From the NCBI GenBank assembly GCA_000320545.1, contig ADNK01000772.1:1-64000 (forward strand): 64,000 nucleotides of DNA, given 5' to 3'. The stretch is from Bigelowiella natans CCMP2755 (lineage: Eukaryota > Cercozoa > Chlorarachniophyceae). The number at the start of each line of letters is the position of its first letter. Position 1 is the first letter of the stretch. Both the position numbers and the translations under genes were made by a program. Below, piece by piece: positions 39,701 to 49,717 of this stretch. The notes beneath the pieces are model-generated. The model worked only from the letters and a program-made list of their open reading frames with translations. It ran no database searches and was not told the origin of the DNA.

Positions 39701-40105
39701 GCGCTTCACAAGCTCAAGTTTGTTCGGCTCCAAACGGCAAGGCCGCTGGCGAACCGGCTTGCAGCCCGGCTTCAGCCACCGCTTGACATCGTGCGGCTCC
39801 CGTGATTTGCACTTGCCCACCTCCGGTTGTTTCATTGCAAAGTGCTTCCGGAAGCGGCGTGTGATGGTGCGAAGGTGACAGAACTGGGAATGCCGGGCGC
39901 CCGTTCCAAGCTTGTTCAAACGCTCAGAAGCCACGGGCTGAGCCACCGGGACACCTTCCCGTGACGCATGGCCACCCGTCGAAACTTCCGGATTTTCAAT
40001 CTTGGTTTCCTTGCCCTCAGCTTCCTCTGCATGGTTCCTGGGCTCACCCTGAGTCCCAATTGAGTTCCCTTGATCATCCGTTTGACGTGGTTCGTCCGCT
40101 GCCAG
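36773..40105 (-). pseudogene. pol: Retrotransposon pol (RT-RNase H-integrase), frame-disrupted
   Basis: Read right to left: a short leader and the reverse transcriptase N-terminus (about 40105-39662), the RT core with GLPMGCKNAPQVW and a catalytic MHFDDFF in place of YxDD (39692-39108), RNase H starting FVLDADASDVAGG (about 38850) and a histidine/cysteine integrase zinc-binding region. The integrase core has its acidic residues at AVDAMGPVDG, TIDQGPKN and NSVLERKHR (38000-37500), then a C-terminal tail. The reading frame shifts between RT and RNase H (near 39200), near 37970 and near 37580. There is no aspartic protease motif and no CCHC knuckle. Confidence 0.85.
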
Positions 40106-40720
40106 TGTGGTTGCATTGCGCAGCGCTGACAACACAACTGTGCAAGTGTGTGCTTTGACAATGCTTCAATGCCACAAAACTGAAACCCTGTTGAACGTGC
40201 AACACGATCTGAGCATGCATGTGCACACCACAAAAGGATGAAGCTCACCGCTTGCTTGCGTGTCTTTCAGAGTGTGCCAAACCAGCTGCTTGCTCGCCAA
40301 TGCACATCGTGTGCTGGGCACACAGCGTCCCCAGCAGCAACATGCCACGCAGTCGCAGTTGCCCAAAACGTCAGGGAAAGTGCAGGCCATTTCCCCCCAC
40401 AATGTTGCAATGCGCAGGCCGACTCCATGTCGCAAGTGAAACACCGAGGGTGCTCCTAGGAACATCCACGGTTGGGGAAATGACCGAGAAGGATGTTCCC
40501 GGTTGCACATGCCCCCTCCCATGACTGTGTTTCTGGGCATGCAACTCACGTTGCATGCCCCCATGTGACCAACTGTGCCATGGCATCAATGGCCTGAACC
40601 TGTGCAAACATGCTCACATGAAAGTGTTGGACATGACAAAGCACAGCATGCACTGCGGCCATTTGCACTGTGCATGTGCATGCGCGCTCACATGCATTTG
40701 GTGGTCGCAAACTGACCACA
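40106..40720 (-). repeat. 5' LTR
   Basis: 615 bp, TG...CA ends, directly followed by the GTGAC duplication. It is shorter than the other LTR through small deletions, one of about 9 nt near 40145. Confidence 0.9.
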
Positions 40721-40725
40721 GTGAC

Positions 40726-41689
40726 AGCCGAATCGTGAGAACGTGAACGCACACGCCAGCACGTCACGCATCTGAAAGTTCACGTTGCGACGCGAATTGC
40801 TAGATGTCCCCAATGCCAAGCGTAGCCACGCCAGCACGCATTGCGATGCACGGCTACTAGATCTGAGATGGACGTTCGTTGTGCAGCTCTGGAACTTGGC
40901 AGCTTGGCTAGTTGGCATTCTGTGGATGCACCAGTCTAGCAGTGCATGGCATCGTCTAGATCGTGTCGTCGCAGCACCGGTCGCACGGTGCATGAGAGCG
41001 TGCTAGCGTGCCCCTTCGCGCACTAGCGCTAGAGCGCATTTCAATCAAGCCTCATGCTAGCTTAGTCATCACAGGTCATCAGCCTGTCTAGCTGCTTAGA
41101 CAGAGCTAGAGAGACCGATGAAGCTCGCGATGTCTAGATGTCGTCAGCATCATCACCAGCGTAGCCATGCCACATGCATGTGCGCGTACGCACGTGTTGC
41201 GTTGTGCATAGCAAGCGAAGGAGGATTTGCACTGACATGCTAAATGATGATGAAGATGTGTTCAACCAAACAGCCAAACAGCTCTAGAGCTGATTCGTAT
41301 ATTTGCAGATGGCGCACGAACAATTATGGACAACGTCATATGTGTCTATTATGACACTGCAAAACCTCGTTAAATCCACCTCTGCATGTGGTACTAGCAT
41401 AGTCTTTTTGATGCCCGTTCGGCCGGTGTTGACTGGGTCATCCCTACGGCCAGCACAAGTGCTAATGAAGCACGATGTCATTCCTTGATGACTGAGAAGG
41501 GTTTGCTACACTTTTTGTGATCATAGCATGAATTTCTTCCAGTTGACTTTTTCCATTGCAGCAAGGAGGTTGGATTCATTGGTTCGAAGATTTCGCAGAA
41601 GAAACGGAATTCTGTCATTCATTCAGAGATCTCAAGCATGTGGTGCTTTGTAGAGATAGGATTGTTAAAAACATAAAGAAAGTAAAGAA
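40726..41689. other. CTAG-rich island, right part, then unassigned sequence
   Basis: From 40790 to about 41280 the sequence is dense in CTAG, GCTAGC and CATGC words and has no coding frame. 41284-41500 is open on both strands (minus strand CAGRRDDPVNTGRTGIKK) but shows no motif and no clear splice partners. Confidence 0.5.
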
Positions 41690-42073
41690 AATGCTGATTG
41701 TCACCTTAATTTCTTTCGGTATCTGATGGAGTGCAATGAGCTTGTGCTTTTTCTGCTTAAAGGCGTCCTCCCTTGACATTGCATCTCTTCTTAATCTTGT
41801 AAACACAGAAGACGCCCTTTCATCGTCCATCACACTATCATCGTCATCCTCGTTATTATTGTCGTACTTCCCTTCTGGTATATAACTAAGTCGGGCGTTT
41901 TAGTACCAAATATCACACTCAAGAACATTGAACATTGAACATTGGAAACAAGAGAGACTATACATTTGAAGAATAATATATCTTCAGATTACTACCTGTT
42001 TTTTTTAGAATGGTGCATTGCAGCTACACCTGGTGTTAATGAATTCTCAAAGAATTCCTTACTGTATCTATGG

Positions 42074-42121
<48 letters not shown>

Positions 42122-44878
42122 ATCAGAAAAATTCTTGTTCTGGTTAGACTTTAATCTTCTACCTCAAATGGTAAGCCTCCCATAGAATTAGTCGTCTAGG
42201 GTCAGTTGATATTTGCATTACAGTCTGAAAGTAAAGAGTTAGAATACATCTCACTCATAGCAAGTTCAAAACCCCTCCTTTTAGATCCTCATAAAAATTA
42301 TTTTGATCATTCAACATTGTCGCTAAAAAAAAAAATCTTTTCAAAAATGCTATTACCTCTTTACGATCGCAGTAGTGAAACAGATAATTCATGTACAGAT
42401 CAGACTGTTCAGAGGATAACAAGTACGACCATAGCGATTCCTGTGGGTACAAAACCGCTATCAATTTCCCTTTTTTACATTCTGGTTCTAAATCACATCT
42501 CGAAGCTTAATCTATGCCCTACATTCGTCATTTACCGTCCTTTCCTTGCATTTAGCGTTCACTCGTTGGGCCTCGGAATTGAAGAGAAATGTCCTAGAAG
42601 GGTATTATCTCATGCAAAGAGCACGTTGTCCGCGCTGGCACATAAGCACACACGTACGTACGTAAAAAAACGAACCCGAATCTACAATCATATAGATGAT
42701 CAAGTATCGCCATTAAAAACTCTTCAGTGAACTGATAAACACAAAACATATCAATGGATGCCAAAGTTAATTCCACGAACGAAGATACCTCGAACAACAA
42801 AGGAGCTTGTCGCAAAATTTGCCAAACACAATCCATGAACTGCACAAATATTGGACTAGGAAAGAGGAAAAGAATAGTCAATAGATAAACCGATTCAGAT
42901 CATAAATTGATGGACCTGCGTTGGTCATGGATTTCTGCATGTCCATGGCTATAACAACACACACAACATATAACGAAGGGATTCAAAAGGTTCTGTGTTT
43001 GTCGAGCATTGACCCGACTCTTTCCTCAAATTGATGGCCGAAGCTGAGCCATTCTTTCTCTATCAATGAAGCGAACCCTATATGGCATACAATAGCTTCA
43101 TATATGTACATGCACTATGTAAAGAAAGCACGATGATGAATTCTTTTCACTGCTATCACCTTTCATTGTCCTATAATATGGATCTAACATGAGCTGGGCA
43201 AGCGATGTTAATTGAGCGGTGCGGTCCCAACCGTCACTGCAGTGCACTAGACATGACGCGGCATCGGTCTTTTCATAACAAAATATTATAAAATTATCTG
43301 AGTAGTAATATTGCAAATTTACCTCCACACATTTGATAATTCTTTGTGTACCAAGAAGAATCTGCCGTATGTGATGTAACCACCTGCTCTGTGCCTAGAG
43401 GCAATCGATATCATAAGACGTAAGAGAACTCGATTTCATCACTTAATGACTTCGGTACCAAGGAGAAGAACGCAATAAGGTTACGTGTATTATCAATGTT
43501 TAACAAAATATTTATACCAGCTTTGAGTGCCATTCCGCAACGTCTAGTTCCTCGTTTGTGAGACAGAGATTCATGAGCTGCTCCATAGAAGTGCGTACAG
43601 CATGGATATTGTCGATGCCAAAGAACTCGATAACAGCTTTATCGTAATGATTGACGTTTTCGAAGCCCTTACCCATTGCTTTGTTCCCTAGTGCAGCATA
43701 TTTCGGTCGTGCATCGAACAGATACACACAGTCATTGTTGCTAGGGTTTATTATCCGCAAGGTATTGAGATATGTTTCATCTTCCTTGCCTTAGTAAGTG
43801 GATAAAACGAACAGGAGAAAGGTCAACCAAACTTCAAAGACAACCAAAAAATTAACTCTCGCAAAAATATGATGCGAGTTTATGGTTACATCTCGCGCTT
43901 TGAATTCCGCCTAATGGTTGGGCTGAGCGTGATATAGTAGCCTTTGTTCTGGGGTGTATGAACACCACCGCAGGAATGCGTCCACGAGAACGAAATTTAC
44001 CTTATGAAGGAATAACATAATATTACACATCTCTGTTCTCTCACAACATCTCCCACGTGTCATATCATGTGCGTGTATTTTATAATAAGTTTTATTTCGA
44101 CAATTTTTTTAAATGTATTCGCTCCACATTTCATTATAAATATACCGATTACGCCGAGTTGCTGGTCGGAGATATTAGCAGGTACTACGATCTGGCTTGG
44201 ATACGTAGGAGAAAACTTATAGTCAAGGTTCTTTTTGGAAATCCGCAGGTAGTTTATTTTATCTAGCATTTGCATGCGCATTATATCAGCCTCCACATCA
44301 TAAATCGACCACCCATCCGAAGGACTAATACATCCACAATATTTCAACCAAAAAAAATGAATTTTAATAATAATGTTGAGATGGGGTATCATAAATAATT
44401 ATAATTACTTCAAATTCTTTTGGAATATTGGGATATTACTCTTTGGAGGGTAATGTCTTAGAGAACCCAGGCAGAGGATCTCTTTGAAACTTTCTGGTGC
44501 ATCCGTCATCGAGTTTATGTGCAAATGCAAAAAGTTTTTCTTGGGATTCCGGGAATGCCATCGTTCGCACCGATTGGCACAAGAAGTTGAGAGGAATCTG
44601 TGAGTATCATATCCACCATCGGAGCGATATTCAATACTATATTGTTGAAATTACGAGAACTTTAGAAGGATCATAAACAAAGATGATTTGACGAAAATCC
44701 TTGCAAACTATGCAGAGATCTTGTAGCTTTCCTCTTTTCTTCGTCTCAATTGTTTCAATGGTGGCGACAGGTATCGATAGAGGCTCTAGGGTCAGAGTTT
44801 GCTGGAGTACACAAGGAGAGAGTATTAATATAGTATAAATATATACATATATATAATATACACACATATACACACATA

Positions 44879-44917
<39 letters not shown>

Positions 44918-45746
44918 CTTATATGTATCTTCGAGCACGACAGGCAAACCTGGAAGAGGATCCGAAAATTGGTCAATGTTAAAGTTCCATGTCTAATAAT
45001 CTTCTCGGTGAGCATGAGGGAGATCTCGGATGGCTTGAGTATCTGACTTTCTCCAACTAACATTGTAGTAGAAGGAATTGACGACATCGATTGAGGCCTT
45101 CCAAGCATACGTCGCCGTCTTTGGAAGGTTACGGGGCCATAGTCTACGAATAACCCAAGAAATTCCTCAAAATATATCGATTCTTTATCCGGAATAACAC
45201 TGGAAGGTATCCTGATAGACGCTGCTGCAGCGGAAAATTCTTTTCTGTCAAGGCACATGCCACCTTTCCCATATTCCAAAAATAATCGATATGCTGCTCC
45301 GCAAGAGTGTTGGAGGCAGGCAAGTAGATTTAAGAAGTTCTTGGCCTCTTTTTCCTTGAAAAATATAACTTCTTTCGTAAAATTCTTTATTCCAACAGAT
45401 AGCTTCACTGTTACTTGATCCTTCGTCTTGATAGCAGATACAATCGAGCATGGAAACTGTGCTCCAAGTAGATATAAGCAAGGATTACGAAAGTAATTTT
45501 AGTTTCAGGCTGAATATTCTTTTAGATTTGACATACCCTTCTTTCTTTGAAGTTTTGGTCCACCTTCTGCTTACCAATGATGAGCATGCAGGTTGAGAAG
45601 TTGAAGTAAAGTTTATAAGCAATTGTTTTACTCCACTTTCTAGTCATCACATGGAAATTCATAGAAGTCATGTTTGACCAAAGGATCAACCTAAAGATGC
45701 ATGCAATATGTAATCTTACAACCAGCAACGCTGATAATTTTCCCAC
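41690..45746 (-). CDS. Myotubularin-family phosphoinositide 3-phosphatase
   Basis: Predicted to remove the 3-phosphate from PI3P and PI(3,5)P2 on endosomal membranes. Minus-strand exons give the whole family order: PH-GRAM part with [14 protein letters not shown] (about 45010) and [16 protein letters not shown] (44700), [19 protein letters not shown] (44580), [15 protein letters not shown] (44320), [20 protein letters not shown] (44250), [16 protein letters not shown] (44000), the 43790-43512 exon ([20 protein letters not shown]), [16 protein letters not shown] (43380), the active-site exon with [16 protein letters not shown] (43280-43140), [16 protein letters not shown] (43060), [19 protein letters not shown] (42870), [17 protein letters not shown] (42720), FLFNSEAQR (42600) and [10 protein letters not shown] (42440). 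The C-x5-R loop CSDGWDR is intact, so it should be an active member. N- and C-terminal exons (45746 and 41833-41690) are less certain. Confidence 0.92.
42077..42116. repeat. (TA)n microsatellite
   Basis: About 40 bp of alternating TA in the 3' part of the myotubularin gene, one of the very few microsatellites between 31.2 and 54.6 kb. Confidence 0.95.
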
Positions 45747-46744
45747 ATGTTAACAGATGCTATGAAAATGAAGTATCGTTAACATGTTTTCTGAATAAAC
45801 TAACAATTAGTTCTCAATAGATCGGAGCTTTCCTCAGAAGTAATACAACCTGAAGTGTTTATCAAGTGTCTGCAATTATGCCTTCCATGGGTTTACACAG
45901 CATTATTCAACTCCGCATGTCTTTCATTGCTTGATGCAAATAATTCTTCATGGCTTAAATTGCGCTGCACACTCGATCAAACACAGCAGCGTGGGGAGCA
46001 CATGTTGCACAAAAGTTTAAAATGTTGGGAAACGATTTGAGTATTTGTAATACGTCAATCATATTTGCTTGTCTCTACGTAAAAATTAATCGAGTATGTT
46101 CTTGGTGCAATAAGGAATAAAGCGCGGGAAAAATCATGTCCAAAGAAACGATCTTTATTTTTTTCAGGAGCTCTAAAACTGGAGTAAAGCACGAAGAGAT
46201 TCCAATCCAACAACTCACAACTAAGATGTGCTAATTTTCCTTTGATTTGAACCATGTATTGGTAAAATTATATGTCGCAATAAAAAAATGCAGAATACTT
46301 TCTTGGTAACTTTGAAATTATGGATCTTATGTTTATGGTGTCTGCGGCCCGAGCGTTCTCACGATGTTTTTTAACCTTATATTTTGCCCCGGTTTTGTTT
46401 CCCTAATTAGGGAATCATGTTGTCGACATCGACTTTTGAATGTCGCAATGAAGAAATAAATTGAATCAGCTTTGATTAAGCCGAATCTTTCCACCAGAAA
46501 ATCTGGCTTAAAATTGAGTAGCAAAAGGAGAGGGCGCGTGAACTTCAGCGAGGGCCCCCTTCGCCTGTCTACCTCATTTCATAACGGCATTAGTAAGAGG
46601 TTCTGTATCTTTCCAATTAGGCATACTGTAAATCTAATTTATGTTGATGAAGAGTCTTAGAACATAGAAACCTCATGCGATTCCATGATGAAATTGGATT
46701 TTTGGTTGCAATTTCTCGACAGGCCACCTTTTCTCGAATGAATA
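45747..46744. other. Intergenic between divergent genes
   Basis: Lies between the minus-strand myotubularin and the plus-strand Zn2Cys6 gene, so it probably holds both promoters. Short open frames on each strand have no motif. A further 5' exon of the myotubularin gene could lie here. Confidence 0.4.
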
Positions 46745-48388
46745 ATGCAATCTGACGAAATTCCAAATCCAAGACCTAACAGGTCATTGGTACGAATAGA
46801 CCATAGCTCTAGATCAGTATCTGTAACATCCTCGCCGGCGAACGCAAGTGATCCGAGCTATTCGCCGAGTAAAACTCCCAACCGCGTTCGTGGGAGAGAT
46901 ATTTTTCCCCAACCAAATGTTGAATCTCCTCGTATCAGACGAAAGTCACACTTATATTATCGACTGGATTCAAAAAACACTAACAGTTTCGATGGACGAT
47001 CAAGCTGGCCTACAAATGCTGATGGAAAGTTCACACCTTCGGGTGTTCGAAGAGTAAGTAGCACAAACAATATATTGACTCATCGAGGACACATTGAGCA
47101 TTGCGACGATGGTTTAGATACTGCACCAATATCGCAACCGAATAGGAGAGCAAGTTACATCTCAAAACGAAGTAATATTTCACGTGGGCCATCGGGTTCT
47201 CGGTTCAATTCTCGTCGCCACTCATTACCAGTTGCAACCAGCCGGCATATATTATCATCACAATCATTCCTTGGAGGACATTCAAACCAGAGCAAAAGTA
47301 CAATTAGAGATCCGAGGCGGCGCTCGGCTAAAACGTTTTACGATGCAACTATTGCTAGTGTAACAGCTCAAAGAGATTCCAACAGCGAAGCTTTTATGAA
47401 TGCAACTGGCATTTCTGGTATACATATTGACATCTCAGATGACGATGCAGGTTCTAGGCTCTCTTCTCGAGTATCTAAGCTGTCTCATCGTGATGCAGCT
47501 ACAATGTCGGCGTACAGCCCATCATCAGACGATTTAGAACCTCGTTTATCCCCGCATCAACGGTATAGTTATCAGCAGTATACCTTTTCGCAGTCTTCAG
47601 GTTTCGAAGATTTTTCTGTTCGACAATCCATCGGCAGTGATGAAATTCAAGATTTTTCAGAGCCTCGGTTATCTTCATCATCGCGTGAATCGCCGTTCGC
47701 TCCTTCGATGCGAGAATCATCGCCTTTCTCTCGTTCCAAATCGGAAGATACTATGGATTTACAACTCCCTCCATTTACTGATGAAATTAAGATGACCAAT
47801 CTAGATGACAACTGTCTCTCTGGATACTCCCGGTTCTCACAACAACATAGAGGAAGTTTGAATCCTCCTTCTCAACGACATTCCTTGCCTTCAATGAGGG
47901 CTGCAACATTTGCAAATATCCAAGGTGGAGATGTTTTTGGACAACACCAATCTTCGTTACCTGAACCTACTCCATTGTTTGGGCGACACACCAAAAATGT
48001 CAATAAGGGAAATCAATATAGCCGTCGTGGATCTCTAGGTGCATTTTCGTCCAGGCATCCATCTGGATACCTTGAGAGTCCACACGAAAAGCGAAGTAAT
48101 TTTAATGGTTTTGGTAGCGAACGAAAGCATTTCTTTGGATCTGATATTTTATCACCCCACTACAATTCCTCAAATAAGATAAATTTCGCTTCAAGGAGCG
48201 CCAGACGACTTCCAAATGGGATGGCTTGTGAAGCATGTAGGGTAAGAAAAGTCAAGTGCGACGGAAATCGACCCTGTGATAAATGTATATGGCGCAGAGA
48301 GGAATGTCGAAATTATTCTCCAAAAGTTCGAAAATCTTCCTCTCGGAACAAAAAAAACATTAATGCAAAAACAGTAGAAGATAAATAG
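46745..48388 (+). CDS. C-terminal Zn2Cys6 binuclear-cluster protein (copy 2)
   Basis: Single-exon frame of 547 codons from ATG at 46745. Residues 1-480 are low in structure and very rich in S, R and P (serine/arginine-rich patches such as SRRGSLGAFSSRHPSG). The cluster sits at about residues 495-525: RRLPNGMACEACRVRKVKC, then DGNRPCDKCIWRREEC, giving C-x2-C-x6-C-x5-C-x2-C-x6-C; a short basic tail follows. Same architecture and the same RLPNGMAC motif as the gene at 33910, 11 kb away on the same strand, but with little similarity outside the cluster. Probably a nuclear DNA-binding regulator; the numerous RxxS sites suggest control by phosphorylation (inference). Confidence 0.87.
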   Translation: MQSDEIPNPRPNRSLVRIDHSSRSVSVTSSPANASDPSYSPSKTPNRVRGRDIFPQPNVESPRIRRKSHLYYRLDSKNTNSFDGRSSWPTNADGKFTPSGVRRVSSTNNILTHRGHIEHCDDGLDTAPISQPNRRASYISKRSNISRGPSGSRFNSRRHSLPVATSRHILSSQSFLGGHSNQSKSTIRDPRRRSAKTFYDATIASVTAQRDSNSEAFMNATGISGIHIDISDDDAGSRLSSRVSKLSHRDAATMSAYSPSSDDLEPRLSPHQRYSYQQYTFSQSSGFEDFSVRQSIGSDEIQDFSEPRLSSSSRESPFAPSMRESSPFSRSKSEDTMDLQLPPFTDEIKMTNLDDNCLSGYSRFSQQHRGSLNPPSQRHSLPSMRAATFANIQGGDVFGQHQSSLPEPTPLFGRHTKNVNKGNQYSRRGSLGAFSSRHPSGYLESPHEKRSNFNGFGSERKHFFGSDILSPHYNSSNKINFASRSARRLPNGMACEACRVRKVKCDGNRPCDKCIWRREECRNYSPKVRKSSSRNKKNINAKTVEDK

Positions 48389-49717
48389 CACTGCCTTGAA
48401 ATAGAATGATACAATTGATTACATGCTTTCTCTTATTGCCTGTGGACAAAACGTAGCTACAGGTATGTAGTTCATCCATTAGCGAGTCCGAATTTTGTGA
48501 AGTGCAGATTTATATCACTTAAGCATTTCATAACACACAGTAGTTATTAATGAGTTATAAAAAGGATGGACAAGACTGAAGATGTACATGAAGGATAAGA
48601 TTGACGAACAACTGAATGATGAAATACTTTTATAAGTAGAATACTTCTCTCTGACTTGAAAAAAGTCAAACATAAGCTGGAACTTCAGTGGCTTTAGCAT
48701 GTTCACACCACCATGCTATGATTCGTGGTGAATTACGTTGGAAGGATCATTTTTAATAATAATAATATCACCTCAGTGATAGTTAAATTACATGCCACAT
48801 CTTTCATCGACGTGTGTGCTTACATCAACACCAACTCAAGGTCAATGCCTACCTAGCTATTGGAGTGTTGTCAAGTATTTCATAGATACGGCGCGCACTC
48901 TCCACCTATTTCCAGCTAAAGAAAACAAAGTGAGCACACATACGCCAAGCACTTACAGAAATCACGCACATCTCTAGATTTAGACATCTGGAAACATCTA
49001 GCAAGCTCTAGAGCTAGACCTGGTGCATGGACGGCTATGTATTCGATCTTCTCTAGTTCTAGCAGAGTTTTTTATGAGCGACAGTTGCATCGCTCTAGCG
49101 CTTGTTGCGCACAAAGTACATGAAGCTGCCGGAAGCTACGTTACATGGTTCGAAATGGTGAAACTAGAATCACAAGTCAGAGTAGGCCCATCTAGCCATA
49201 TCAATGCGAGCTAGATAGTGCAAGCTAGCCTTGTATGCGATAGCAAGATGGAGATGGTGCTGTTGTGCGCAGCAGCCTACCTAGCTGCTACCTACGCTAG
49301 TACGCCACACAGCTAGACAGCATGCTAGCATGGCAAGTAGTTGTGCGTGGCTTAGCATCTCGAGAATCCAAACTGGGGACAAGCCTAGAAGCTCTAGAGC
49401 TAGCAAAGTCTAGATGGGACACTTTGGTTGCATCCATGTGTGGCACATGCTAGCATGTCACACACTAGCACACGCTAGCAAGTTGTGTCCATTGTCGCGC
49501 AAAAATAGAACCAACATTTATCAGATGTGAAAGTTCGTACGTAGCCAGAAAATGAGCAGTGTCGAGCCTTTGCTCTCCAACGTGGCATTGGTTTTATGTG
49601 TTTTCGCGTGACATAAACCTACTCCATACATACCCGATGGTATGAATGTTGCACCACCGACCTTCGAGATCTCGAAAATAGCTCATATACAAGTTTGCAG
49701 CACTGATATTCCAGATC
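48389..49717. other. Gene-free; CTAG-rich island at about 48950-49500
   Basis: 48.4-48.9 kb is ordinary AT-rich 3' flank. From about 48950 to 49500 CTAG occurs more than twenty times in roughly 550 bp, where about two would be expected by chance, with many AGCTAG, CTCTAGAG and CATGCTAGCATG palindromes. No coding frame. Confidence 0.65.

Larger units (their letters stand above)
35989..40725 (-). mobile_element. Ty3/gypsy-like LTR retrotransposon with 5-bp target duplication
   Basis: A full-length element between GTGAC target duplications at 35989-35993 and 40721-40725. The LTRs are 35994-36619 and 40106-40720; both begin TG and end CA. Coding strand is minus. The 12-G polypurine tract (36623-36634 as C on plus) lies 3 nt from the 3' LTR. 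A primer-binding-like TGG starts within 3 nt of the 5' LTR at about 40103. The interior is only about 3.5 kb and encodes reverse transcriptase, RNase H, integrase and a chromodomain-free tail; no gag or protease is evident. Pol is spread over different frames, so the copy looks inactive or carries sequencing indels. Confidence 0.9.

Noticed and set aside
40081-40110. Possible tRNA 3' end (GGTTCGTCCGCTGCCA)
   Set aside because: No cloverleaf upstream; it is the primer-binding site region of the LTR element.
42206-42730. 174-codon plus-strand frame
   Set aside because: It is the shadow of myotubularin exons on the minus strand ([19 protein letters not shown] and [17 protein letters not shown]).
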